Below are positions 52,499-64,000 of a stretch of DNA of 64,000 bases, one piece after another. This DNA comes from Orthonyx spaldingii (Eukaryota; Chordata; Aves; Passeriformes; Orthonychidae). Under the pieces are notes generated by a model. That model made no database searches and was not told the DNA's origin. It was given only the letters and a program-made list of their open reading frames with translations. Positions within the stretch are counted from its first letter, which is position 1; each line of letters opens with the position of its first letter. The stretch covers positions 373,296 through 437,295 of the forward strand of contig VZTJ01002478.1 in the NCBI GenBank assembly GCA_013397795.1. The letters run 5' to 3'. Position numbers and translations under genes: made by a program.

Positions 52499-54811
52499 TA
52501 TCTTTATTACCAAATTGTCTGTTTATTCACTGGATCTTTGTACAGGTGCATTTAATAAGGATTTTTGTTTTGCATGGAAAAATCCCTTCTGCTATTAAAT
52601 AGATGGAAATTCTCCTTTCCTTTGCTTTCTTTATTTTCAACATATTTACACTGAGTAACTGACAAACAGAATTGACTAAATGTTTATCTACCAATCAATA
52701 AATACAAGGAATGGAGAAAAAAATTATACTTTAATGTCGTTGTAATCCATTGTGAATATACTACAAATATCCATTATGTATATAATGCTGCCTGGTTTGT
52801 CCATGGCATTTGAAAATACCTATCACTTGTTCTTTCTTGTTAAGAGTCCCAGTAGCGTGTCTGGCTAATGTTTGTTATTCTGAAGGTCTGTAATTCCTTC
52901 TGTCTTGGTAGTGGGAGGGAAGGATTTTACATACATACTTTGATTATCATGAATGTAAGTTTGAGGGTCTCTTCTATTTAAATTTTTTTCACAATCATTT
53001 TTGCTAATCCTTAATGAGTCTGTACTTGTGCACTTTTGTGGATGAGAGAGCAATATGGACTGTCTGTGAGTAAATTAATTTCATCAGAATTTGTCTCTTT
53101 AGTACTGCTTATTCTGTCTTCTAATTCCACAGCAACTGTACAAAGGTAGAATTACAGTTTTCCCACTGGTACTGTTAAATTGCTTCATTACAGGCTCCTT
53201 TCAACGTTTTAACAGCTCAAAAATTGGTTTCTTTCATTTATTTTCCCATGCTCTGCATAAACTGACTTCGCATTTGCTTTTGACCATTTTAGCTTTGTGT
53301 ATTTGCACTTTCTTTCATCTTTTTTTCCAGTTCTTCTGGGCATCTGCCTTTACCATCATGCTTAGTTGAACTATATGCAAAGTTTACTAGGCAACTGGGT
53401 TCACAAAGGCTTTTTGTGTATGTAGGCTTTGAGCACAACCCAGCAAGGACTTAAGACCCTCATTCTAAAATCTCAGATATCTGTGGTACAAAGCCAATAG
53501 CTCTGACTGAGCATTTAACTTCTACATTTAGTGAGCAGCCTACTCAGAAACAGTAAAACTTGTGGCTTAATTGCAGGTGAGGAAAGGTTAAAGGAACATT
53601 AATTTATTCTTAAGATGGAAGAAAATAGCCAAAAGGAAAAGAGTGCAAAAACGTTCTGTGTTTTACACTGTGGTCTGTAATTCTTTTTGATTCACAAGTG
53701 CTTTATTGTGAAAGCAGATGAAATAGAAAACACAATTATCAATATAAAGATTGGGGTCTATCCTTTTGTTTTCTAAAATAATTTTAGCAAGTCCATTTCA
53801 AATAATTTATCATTGTGGTCATTTTGATAATCTAATTTAGATCTTGGGGGTTTATAGTTATTAAAATAATGTGAAAGAACTAATAAAATAGTTAATAAAG
53901 TAGAGATTCACTGTATAGTACATACTGTGACTCTCTCTGATCTGAGAGCACAACAGTTCTCAAGGCCATTTGATTTGCTTAGAAAAGCCTGAATAAAATT
54001 AGTAGTATTAACACTATAGCTTCTGAAAGCCAGAATACACTAAGGTTAACTCATCAGGCCTCAGTAAGGCTGACACAGGGGTCTGAGTCCCCAGCAGAAG
54101 TCTGGCAGTGTGGCAGAGGAGCAGGTTACCCTTTCAACGTCCTCGCCTCCTAGTGAGCTGGCATTAATTCTTCTGGAGGAAGCAAAGCAAACTTTTCTGT
54201 TTGCAGCTTCTAATTAACAAGTGAATGTGATTTTTTTTATGCTTATGTGGGTGGGAAGGTTCATTCCTGTTCCTGGTATATTGACTGGACTTCCTGATAG
54301 CAGTTGTTTTTGTTTATGTACTGCAAAAGAACTTGCTGGAGTATTTCATTTAGATGGTGATTTAAGTAAACTAGCAGAGTCAAGGCAACCTGAGGAAAAA
54401 CTTCCCATGTTTTCTCCAAGTGAGACTGTCACTGTTCACAAGAGTGAAAATGTGTCAAAGCTTTAAATTACACATTACCTTGAGAGTATCTTTTTGTGCA
54501 AATATAAATATCCTTCCATTTTAGGCCAGCTTTGTCCCACTGTATTACATTTTTGCAAGAAGTACAAAACTATTTATTAAAATATTTGTGTTTTATTATT
54601 CAATTTATTTCCTGTACTGTTTCAACAGGAACTACCTTTGACTAAGAATCATATCCTATCATATGTTAAAATGCATATTTAAACATATATACATATGTAT
54701 AAAATCTATGTTAGTTTGAATGCCATTAGTTGCATTTTTCTCTTGTACAGTAGGCCTCTTCCCAGCATGTTTAGTAGAAAGCTTTTAGCACTCCTTTGTT
54801 TACCAGTGTTC

Positions 54812-54857
54812 AAAATAAATAAATAAATAGTTCTAAAATAAATAAATAAATAGTTCT
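54812..54857. repeat. Perfect 23-bp tandem duplication
   Basis: A unit made of AAAA, three TAAA repeats and TAGTTCT occurs twice with no differences (54812-54834 and 54835-54857). It combines an AAAT microsatellite with a short unique tail, so the whole block was duplicated as a unit. Confidence 0.9.
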
Positions 54858-57800
54858 GCAATTCAAGTGTGAGGGCCTTGTAAGAAACACAAGCCTCTTG
54901 TCTTGGCATCCTAAAGCTTCCTTGGTTTCAGATGCAGAGTGCCCAATTCACATGCTGACCCCAGCTTTGTTCCTGACACTGCACAGAAAGAGTCCTAGAG
55001 GCTGCTCACAGGAGATCCATATCTTACCTGCTTGTACATTGACAGTTGACTTGAAAGGGCATGATTGTTCAAGAATGGTTCAACATGCTGTTAATTGCTC
55101 TCTCAAATATTGTAAACCCTGTAGAACTTTAAAAGCCTACATTAGTTTAAATTGTTTACCAAACAGCAGCCTGTGTTCCTCAATGTTCCTGACCCAAATA
55201 TGTCATGATAACAAATATATCATATCAAGACGTAGCAAATCATAATCATTAACTGGTGTGTGAGGCTTAAATAATTTTTCCTTTTAACAATTTAAAGACA
55301 TATGTACTTTGGTATGGAAAAGAAACAAGCTAAAACTGCTGGTTGTCATATTGATGGATTGGTTGTTACACCTTTGTCATTTTTAATTTGTAGATTAACA
55401 ATTTTCTCAGACAAAAGTTGTGTCTTTAAATTTACCTTTTGCTTTCATGTTTTTTCTCTTCTTAGTCACTCTCCTAAGTCCCTAATAAATTACACAAAAT
55501 TATAGCCTCACAGATGCTTCTGTGAAAGCCACCTCTGAGTCAGCCTTTTAAATGTGCTCAGAGCTTTACTGCAGCATCCCACTAAAAGGGAAGTCATATG
55601 GCTTTTTTACGTTCCTCCTTCTCTTTTACACAGTTTCATTTTAGTCATGGGTTATTACTACAAAAATTTCTTTGCTAAAGCCATCATTTGCATAAAACTC
55701 AGTTCTGTGATGTAAAACATGTAAACATTATAGAAAGCAAATTTAAGGATGAAACACTGGCCTTAGGACTCAAAAAATACTGTGTTAATTTTCATCCTTT
55801 TGCAAAAGTAATTTTGAAACCAAACTAAAATTTTAAATATGTGGAAGGCCACTGTCCCCAGATGTGTCTGTTAGCCTCTGCTGTTCATGTATTTGTTTAA
55901 TTTCTGTCTTAACTCTTTTTCAGTTTCTTTGGGGTTTATTGGAGTTTTTAGATACTGAAATAGGACAAAGCTATTGTTCTACACAGTATTGTACATGGGA
56001 GAAATGAAGACCATGAAAAATGCTAAATCTATTTTACTTAAAAGATAAAGCATATCTATGCAGCTCTTTTCTTATATTCAGCATTATTTACTAAATGTTA
56101 GAATGGAATGCAAATAGTTCTTTCTAAATGAAAAACATAAACCACAATTTTTGCCTCAAATTTTCAACAAGTTAAACTTCTGCACCTTTAAGTGTGCTGT
56201 TTACCTTAGGAAACTCTACATGAGGCTATGCATGTTGGGTCTGCTGAAACCCACATTTTGTGCCTAAATAATCACTTAAGAAGGCAAACCTTTGCATTCT
56301 TTCTAGAGAAGCATAATCATATTCCTTTTAGGAGGAAGATTAGAAATGCTAATTCTGTAAGTAGGTAGTCATTATTTTATCATTTAGTATTAGCTATAAT
56401 AATGTTAGTCATGATGAACTAATGTGGTATTAATATGGATTTCATATGTACTCTCTTAGGAATGTAATTGCAATTTACCATTTCATTCATGTTCAGTCAT
56501 TTTGAAGTGTTGCTGAATTAACAGATCACTACTCTCCTCATTTTTTATCAATGACAAGGTTTCCTTATGAAAACATCAGGCCACTAATTAAATTGGGGTG
56601 GAACCAAACAATTGCAAGCATTTAAACAAAACCAGAAAGCAAACTAATAGTTGGGAAAAAGTATGGTTGATTTTTCTAGCCCTCTTGTTGGGATTAAGTG
56701 AAAAAGTAGATGCTTTGCAAAGAGTAGCTGAACTTACGATGTTCATCTTCATCAAAAATTGTTCCGTTAATCTTTGAGTGTGAATGGGTGGTGTTTTTTG
56801 TTGCAGGTTTATAAAACCCAATAGAACCAGCTCCAAATGCCATCGAGCTGTAAGAAATTTTGTGCTAGAAGTTTTTGGCTCATATTCTCTGTAACTGTAA
56901 AGAATTTTTGAGGAGATGTCAAATCCTGAGATATTAAGGACAGCAGCAGCTGCTGCTTGACAAGCCTAAGTCACAGTTCAGAGCTCATTAGAGCAGCAAA
57001 ATTTCACTGTATCATTGTCTTTATTAAAATTTGAGAAAAAGATGGTTCTTATTAAGAATGAGGTGTAACCAAGGTAAAAAGATACACATATGATGGAAGG
57101 ATGTTGAAGTCATTGAGTAGGAAAACCCTGGTGTCAGCAAGAGCTAGTGGTCTGAAGATCAATTTTTGATGTAATGCTTTTGGTTCAGGGGGTAATATAA
57201 TATTTGGCTACATGAACCAAATATATTAATTTAACCAGTCATGTTGAGAAATGTAATGTTGTTTTAAAGATAGATCTACTCTAGCAGATTATCAAAAAAT
57301 AAGGTAGAATCAACACAAAGTCCTGGTACCAATATTCTTACTTTGATTTTCCTAGAATGTATGATAGTAGTGCAGTAAGCACAGAGTAAATTCCATAGTT
57401 TGTGCTTGAATTCTGATGAGATCCTTATGATAACAACACTTTTTAGAGTAATACGCTAACATTAAGGGGTTTTTTTACCTTCTGATGAATATAATCAGTT
57501 TCAAGTTCTGGATGATTTTGTAGTTTATACTTTTTAAAAAGCATTGCAATATGCAGGCATAAAGAATATTGGAGTTTTTTAAAGCACTTAAGGATACATC
57601 CAATAAATGTTTAAGTAGGTCCTGCAATAGTTGACATTATACACTTGGCACTATCTTAAAGTGCAGGATTAAAAATCCAGGTTTATTCTATAAAGAATTA
57701 GAAGTTAAGAGCATGAAACATCTCCAGGTTAAGTAAAGAGCCTTTGAGAGCTAGTGAGTAGGAAATGCTTTGACTTGGAGACTGTATCACAGATTCAGTT

Positions 57801-58498
57801 ACTTTTGACATGAATGGATCCTAGGTTCATATTTCTCTCCTTCATTTGACCACTTTTTTGTTGTCCAGACAATGTTTGTATTCAACACCTGACACAGCTT
57901 TGCAACTGTACATTCCAATAAGTGATCAAAATATTCAAAATTAAATTTTCTCCCCAACAAGATACTAATGAGAATTAGGATGTATTAAGTTCTTTCTGGA
58001 TCTTTTTAGGTTTTGTTTCACAATGGTACCTTTAAAGTAACTTGGTGTGAATAGTAAATTTATGTTTGCCTGAACAACTTAGGTCAGTGCAACTGAAAGC
58101 ACTTAAAAACTATTATTTTCTTTGCCCAGTTACTGTTAGGAATCAAACTCCATTAAATATTTGGAAACAAATTTTTAGATTCCTTATAAGGAGACAAAAT
58201 TACGTTGTGAGCCAAGATTTATATAGTCTCCCTGTATTTTAGCAATACAGCTGATTTGAGCTACAGTAATTTGAGTTCAAATGTTCTAAAATGAAACATA
58301 CCATTTCTTCCTGGTTACACAGTTTCTGGTGAATCCACTCTAGCAGGCTCTTGCTACACAATTATTGCAGATATATCCTCACTCACCTTTGTACTATGAA
58401 ACTTTGTCAGCAGCTGTTATTTTCCTTCAAAATGAAGTTGCTACTACTCTTATATATCTGCCAGTGTGGTGGTTTTTTATCTCTCATGTTTTTTGTTG

Positions 58499-58665
58499 CA
58501 GGTTTTTTTGGGTTTGTTTGTTTGTTTGTTTGTTGTTGTTGGTTTTTTTTTAATTTATTTTGGTTCGGGTTGGTTTTGGTTGGTTTTCTGGTTTGGTTTT
58601 TTTTGGTTGTTTTTTTGGAGGGGGGAGTGGTTTGCTTTGCTTTGCTTTTGGATTTCTTCTGGCTT
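58499..58665. repeat. G/T-rich low-complexity patch
   Basis: About 165 bases are composed almost wholly of T and G, including a GTTT tetranucleotide run near 58512-58535 and a TTTGC run near 58630-58647. On the opposite strand it reads as A/C-rich, like the other patches in the window. It creates long open frames on both strands (Phe/Val/Gly/Trp-rich on plus; Lys/Gln/Thr/Pro-rich on minus) that have no meaning as genes. Confidence 0.85.
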
Positions 58666-59704
58666 TTTTTAAAAAAAAAACAGACCATTGAATGCAATAG
58701 TAATTGTCGTGTGAATTTATTCTAAATGCTACCAGTAAAAAGATTTTGAACTAATAATTTAGACCACTGAAAAGGAGAAAGAATTGTAAGGGAGCTCATC
58801 CTTAGCTGTGGTTCGTAATGTCAAGTTCTACCATGCCTGGGCTTCACCTAAATGCAGCACAGTGGTGTATGTTACATTAACTGGAGTGGGGCACACGGAC
58901 ACTCTATAGCCTATTAGCAAAATGAGCAATATAAGCAAAGGCAACTTAACACTGAATTTATTTTGACATGTCAAGCCAGTTTTGAGTGGTTTATAAAATG
59001 TTAGTGGGTAATTTTGCTGTTTTCTTCTTAATTATGTGTTAAGTTTAATAAAAAATCCCAATAAAGCCACAAAACTAATTAACTTCAGGCTTATGACATA
59101 TCTACTAATATTTTAGAGTGTTTAGTTGTTCACATTTTGGTGGAAACTTGCTGTTAGGCTTCCTGTTAAAAAAACCTCTGTGAAATAATCTGCCAATATT
59201 TTCTTGGACAAGTTAGGCTTTCCTCAGTGAATTTTTCTACTTTCAGTTTTACTGGGAACATCTGGCTCTTTTCCAATAATCAATATAATCTCTTGAGTTC
59301 AATTTCAAAAATCAGCTGCAGAGAGTAACAATTAGAGGTTAGTAGACTTGATAGATTTTATAAGAATCAATTATGTCATTAACAAATTATCAAGTTATCA
59401 AGTTGTCTTACAGAGATAATACAGAAAAAGCTGAAAGCTGCTGAATGTACAGAAAAAGAGATGTGTCTATGATAAGAAGAACATGTTATTAATTAAAGTG
59501 AGCTATACAGACTTAACCTTTAGGGCTTTAGTGGTGCTGGGAGTCAAATATTTAATTTAATGATAAATTTTAAAAGCAAGAAAAAAAGATCCTATTTTGC
59601 TACCTAAACAAGATTTTAGGTAGACTACAGGAATCCAAATCTAGCATTAATGTACTGTAAACCCCTGGATTGCTATTGCCTGACACAATTACTATTATAG
59701 CAAC

Positions 59705-59945
59705 TGATGCACAGGAAGTTCCATCTCAACATGCGGAGAAATTTCTTTACTGTGCAGTGACCAAGCACTGAGACAGATTCTCCAGAGAGGCTGTGGAGTC
59801 TCCCTCACTGGAGATATTCAAGAACTGTCTGGACACAATCCTATGCCATGTGCTCTGGAATGACCCAGCTTGAGCAGGGAGAGGTTGGACCAGATGACCC
59901 ACTGTGGTCCCTTCCAGCCTTACCTGTTCCGTGATTCTGTGATTA
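59705..59945 (+). mobile_element. CR1 LINE 3' end with broken ORF2 C-terminus
   Basis: The sequence matches the most conserved part of avian CR1, in sense orientation. AGGAAGTTCCATCTCAACAT encodes the RKFHLNM-type stretch near the end of ORF2, followed by RRNFFTV. A frame shift near 59757 is then needed to continue into VESPSLEIFK and LDTILCHVL. The non-coding tail follows, with GAGCAGGGAGAGGTTGGACC, AGATGACC, GGTCCCTTCCAGCC and terminal TCTGTGATT. The ORF2 tail is interrupted by that shift and by in-frame stops, so this is a dead, 5'-truncated copy. The minus-strand open frame over it is incidental. Confidence 0.93.
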
Positions 59946-62900
59946 TTTTTTATAATCAAACACCTTCTGTGGAATTGTAGATTCTGAGCTGTGGGCTACT
60001 TATCTGTGTTACAATAAACAGTGTTCAGATTCCATGCTGGGATTTTGTATGGCCAATGGATCATGAGATGGCTTAGGGCTTTTCTTTCGTGCTGATATAA
60101 TGACTCCTGAAGGACTTGGGAATTCTGGTTGTCATGGGGGAGGAGTGTCACCCAATGGCACATTTCAACTGAGATTTTGGTAGGTATTTTCATCTTGTCT
60201 CCCAGTTATGCATAAATCAGTCTCTAACCATCTGAAAACCTGGATATGGTGCTCTCGAAGGAGATAGCATCTGGATTTAAGCCTTTGAGTTACAGCAAAG
60301 ATTTTTCTCTTCCACTTTGAGTAATGTTCTAGCTGCTATTCTAAAGGTCAGCACCTCAACTAATTTCCACACTGTAAATTAGGAAAATAAGGCCTGTTCA
60401 GTTCTTTAAAAGAGGAGAATACATGTCTGCTAGCATTGGAGAGATTAGTTCCCAAGTGGTTAAATATGTCTCCCTACAATCCTGAATAACGCTGTTAAGA
60501 TGAAGGACTTGCAGATGGTCTCTGTCCCTGAAACATTCCTTTGGGCTGTCCTCAATGGCTTTTCAAGTAGTTTTTCCACTCTTTGCTCTGCATGCTGTTC
60601 TCTTGTATTCTGTCCAAAAGTGCCCATCTTTTCCACTTGCAAGTGAACAGAAATACCTTTCTTGATTTTGGATTACACCCCTAATTTTACTGTTGGATCT
60701 GTTTCCCAATACAGTTGTTAAACAGTGATAGGTTTTTTAAGGAAAGTGAACACATGGAATCACCATTCTATTTACTATGCCAGACACAACCTAGAAGAGC
60801 CAAGCTGACTTTATTTCATTAATTTCTGCCTTCTCTCCCACTTTTTTTTTCATTTTTTTAAGAGACACCAACAAAGCTTTCCATCTCATTTTACATATCA
60901 GATGCTGTTGAGATGCTAGTAACTATTTAGATGCAGGAGAATCTCCATGCAAGAAACAGGAAATTTTTATATTTGATTTTTCTAGCTAGTTTGCTCACTT
61001 TTTCAGAAATATGTAAAGTCCTGGTTTTTTTGGCTAGCAGACTGCTTACGCTACTAATATATTAACAGTAAAAGCACTACTATTTTGATCCAGACTGAAA
61101 CAGGCTGCCTATTTTTATAAGAAAATGCACTTTTTATTCACCTTCTAGGGTATAAACTGCAAAGGTATGCAAAAAAGCCTAACAAGTTATGCAAAATAGT
61201 GAAACAAAAAAAAAAAAAAAAGTAAAAAACTTACCTATTCTTTATACAATGTAAGATATATGGTGCACTATCAGATGCTTGGAATTCATTTCTGAATATT
61301 TACCCACTACTCTAAAGTGTGCATAAGACTAGTACAGGTCCAAATAACTTTCTACATGCAAATCAAATTGGTCAAAAAATTAGAAGTTGTTGTACTGCAT
61401 ACAGCAGAAGTCATAGATGAACATAAAAATACAAAAGTATAATATAAAGCAGTTTCAACTTGACTGTTTTGGAGGAAGGTGTATTGGTTTGACTAAGCAG
61501 AATTGACTAAAGCTGTGTATTTGCTCTACAAATTAATGCACTTTAATGAGCATGGTAGGTCTTTCATTCTCTATCAACAGCAGAAATTAAATAGTTTTCA
61601 GATACATTGTGGAAAAATAAATCATATATGTGTCATACTTCTTTACATCCTAGGATATCTATGTCATGTCATTTAAAAAAAAAAAAAAGCAGACATCTGT
61701 AATCAGAGCTGTGTTAAGCTATGTAATAGAATTCATGTTTATCTTTAATGGTAAAGGGGGAAGGACATAACAGAGATATCATTTATACCATGGGAAATTC
61801 CAGTCTCTAGCCCCGGACTGTACACAAAGAAGGGGAAGGGAAAATAGGGAAATCCATTTAAAGTATAAAAGGAACAAAATGTTGAAAATATTTGGTCTAA
61901 ATGGCTAACATCATTTAAGCAACTGAAGCAGGAATGTTGTGTCTTTAAAAATTCTTCATACTATTTCAAACGTTGGGTAAATTACAGGGGCAAGCTAAAG
62001 AATAGCTGAGCTGCTACATCTTACAGCTAAGAAATGCATTTGCTCTTTTTTATACTTTTGAAATTTTATCATTATTTAAGGTTATGTAATTCAGGGATGC
62101 AACCGAAAAATTTATAACTGTTTCTATAGATTTGGCAATACTTATAATTCAGGTTCTGAGTATTTGAAGCAGATGCCTGAGCCTTGAAAGACTAAAGGTA
62201 TCCATGGCACAACTGCATGATCTTCTAGTGAAATTCATTGATTGTAATTCTAGAAGCTGGGAATGCAATTCACTAAAGGTAGAAGAGATGGCCTAAATGA
62301 GAGCATCACAGGATAATTCTTCAGTGTACTGAAGAATTGTGTAATTCTTGTCCAGAGCCCAGATCCCCTATGAGGAAACACTGCAGTTCATTATTTCTGT
62401 CTTTCTGATTTCTAATTGAACTGAATTCCATAGTGCTACACACAAGATCTCAAGGGTGTTTTTACTTATCGCTGCATTTTTTTTTTATTTATACCTAATT
62501 GGGGTTTTTTTCCTTACTTTTAGAAATGCTATTCTTCTAATTTTAGTACATTAGAACTTCTAAACATTTTCCAATAATACTATATGTGTGTTCTCTATGT
62601 ATCGTAAATAATTCATTCAAGGCAAATATATGTTACAACTCATGTGCATTAAAATTACAAGTATTTATCTAACTTTGAAAAATATTAGGGCTACTTAATC
62701 CTTGAGTGACATCAATATGGACCCAATTAGCACAGTTTTCTGCCACTTCATAATTCAAAAGAATGTGATCATTCAGCTGTAAGCATATTTGACAGAAACT
62801 CCATAGTCATGAAGGTAAAAGCTTGCAAGATCACCCAGTAGGATGGAGAAGCTGTCATTCTCTCATCAGTGCTGTTGAATACTAATGTCAAGGTCAGAAG

Positions 62901-64000
62901 AGTGTAATTTTAGGCTGCCAAAATATTGTTGAATTTGATCTGCTAGCAATGTTTAGAAAGAAAGTAACAACATAAAAATTTATATACAACTTTGATACGA
63001 TAGCTGCAAAGTTTCAGGTGCTCCCCCACTGCAAATGTTCTGAGTTACTGCTTTGATTGGCACCACCATATGCATTTTTTTCCTAATTGTATCATTTTCT
63101 TTAAATATCATCCTCCTTGTCTAACATAAAAATTACAACTGATATGTATTTTATAAATTCTGCATGTAATTTTAAATGCTGATATGGGAGATTTTGTGTT
63201 CAAAATATATCACAATTCGAGTAAAGATTTGGATGTAAAAATATCTGAGTGCTTATTTTAGACAACAAATTGTCACGTATAATAAAATTATAGACTTGTC
63301 TTGATTCACAGTTTTCATTTACATAGCATGATCATGCTAAATGGAGATTTGTACTGCTGGCTTTATCTAATAAACACATATAGACTGGATGGACCCATGT
63401 TGTTCTCAAAGTATCTTCTTAATCATAAAAGGATGAGAAACAATGACTACAGATTTGAACAAGGCATATTTCTACTAAAAATTATGAGAAAACAGTTTCA
63501 CAGTGAGGACAGCTAAAAATTGCAGTAGGGTGTTCAGAGATGCTATTAATTTTTTATCCTTGGGGGTACTCAGAACCCAGTTTAGTGTTTGTTCATAAGG
63601 TGTCTTAAGCAACCAGACCTAAGCTGTCTCTGCTCTATGTAGCTTCAGCTTGATGATCTCCAGACTTGCCTCCTTCCTTTCAACCTCTAGTATTGCATCA
63701 CTCCCTCATTTCCATTTTGATAAAACAGTTGTTTGTGTAATTTATATAAGATTTTTTAAAGGTATCAAATAAGAGTATAATTTTGAAAATACTTGGAGGC
63801 TTCTGTAATCCTTAGGTTTTTAAAGATATTTAGAGACTTGAAAGTCACCCCTTTTGTGAAAGAGTAAATCTCTTCCATGTCACACTTCAGGAAACTGAGC
63901 TTGAATTCTCAAGTTGGCACTGCATCCTTGCTCCTGCCTAAAGCTACTCATTATTAATGGCTTCACTTGCTCCTCTATCCAAATAGAAGAGTTCCCAAAT
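59946..64000. other. Unique AT-rich non-coding DNA
   Basis: No gene or transposon was recognised. A runs occur at about 61207-61221 and 61675-61688, and a near-perfect palindrome at 62315-62338. Small open frames such as 63301-63516 have no recognisable features. Confidence 0.55.
62315..62338. repeat. Near-perfect 24-base palindrome
   Basis: Arms AATTCTTCAGT (62315-62325) and ACTGAAGAATT (62328-62338) pair exactly around a two-base centre, GT. No function is assigned. Confidence 0.7.

Larger units (their letters stand above)
49929..59704. other. Long AT-rich non-coding stretch
   Basis: No gene was recognised. Notable small structures are a perfect hairpin at 52472-52498, a 23-bp tandem duplication at 54812-54857 and a long G/T-rich patch at 58499-58665. 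A 100-base GC-richer segment near 54050-54150 could not be classified. Open frames up to 124 codons (58351-58725) derive from the G/T-rich patch. Confidence 0.5.

Noticed and set aside
58351..58725. 124-codon hydrophobic open frame as a membrane protein
   Set aside because: The Phe/Val/Gly/Trp-rich translation comes from a G/T-only low-complexity patch.
1..64000. CRISPR arrays, operons, phage or other prokaryotic systems
   Set aside because: No regularly spaced repeats, no dense same-strand coding and no ribosome-binding pattern; the repeats are avian.

Overview
The window is a piece of a bird genome, most likely a songbird (passerine). It is AT-rich, CpG-poor eukaryotic DNA with no operons, no dense coding and no bacterial or phage gene structure. 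The organism call rests on the repeats. There are several fragments of the CR1 non-LTR retrotransposon with the avian 3' end, which terminates in short ATTCTGTG-type repeats. There is a SINE whose head is derived from tRNA-Ile and whose tail is CR1-like, the architecture known for zebra-finch TguSINE1. There are also solo LTRs of types common in passerines. The species, chromosome and neighbouring genes cannot be read from the sequence.

I found no protein-coding exon or functional RNA gene that I can defend. The longest open frames (150 and 170 codons) have no recognisable domain and are about what chance gives in AT-rich DNA of this length. The window reads as a gene desert or the inside of a very large intron.

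Layout: 1-1.6 kb is unique AT-rich DNA. 1.59-2.48 kb is a complete solo LTR on the minus strand with a perfect 5-bp target duplication. 2.5-12.5 kb is mostly unique, with a possible CR1 scrap near 6.8 kb. At 12.55-12.70 kb a 38-base assembly gap lies between two diverged copies of a palindromic unit. 15.42-16.07 kb is a minus-strand CR1 3' fragment. Near 20.9 kb there is a long alternating pyrimidine-purine tract, and at 21.1-21.24 kb the tRNA-Ile/CR1 SINE. 32.48-32.58 kb is an old CR1 scrap. 34.5-35.64 kb is a solo LTR followed closely by another minus-strand CR1. 38.5-39.0 kb is a GC-richer, LTR-like island. 49.29-49.92 kb is a second LTR of the 34.5-kb type, carrying a 12-copy GGAAT microsatellite. 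59.70-59.95 kb is a plus-strand CR1 3' end with a broken ORF2 C-terminus.

There is no gene network to describe; the window is a record of successive retroelement insertions in neutral-looking DNA. The items most worth a second look are the palindromic direct repeat at the gap, the GGAAT expansion inside one LTR, the differing middles of the two related LTRs, the 52-base homopurine tract inside the first LTR, and the scattered strand-asymmetric A/C-only patches. I saw no convincing sign of a new biological system.
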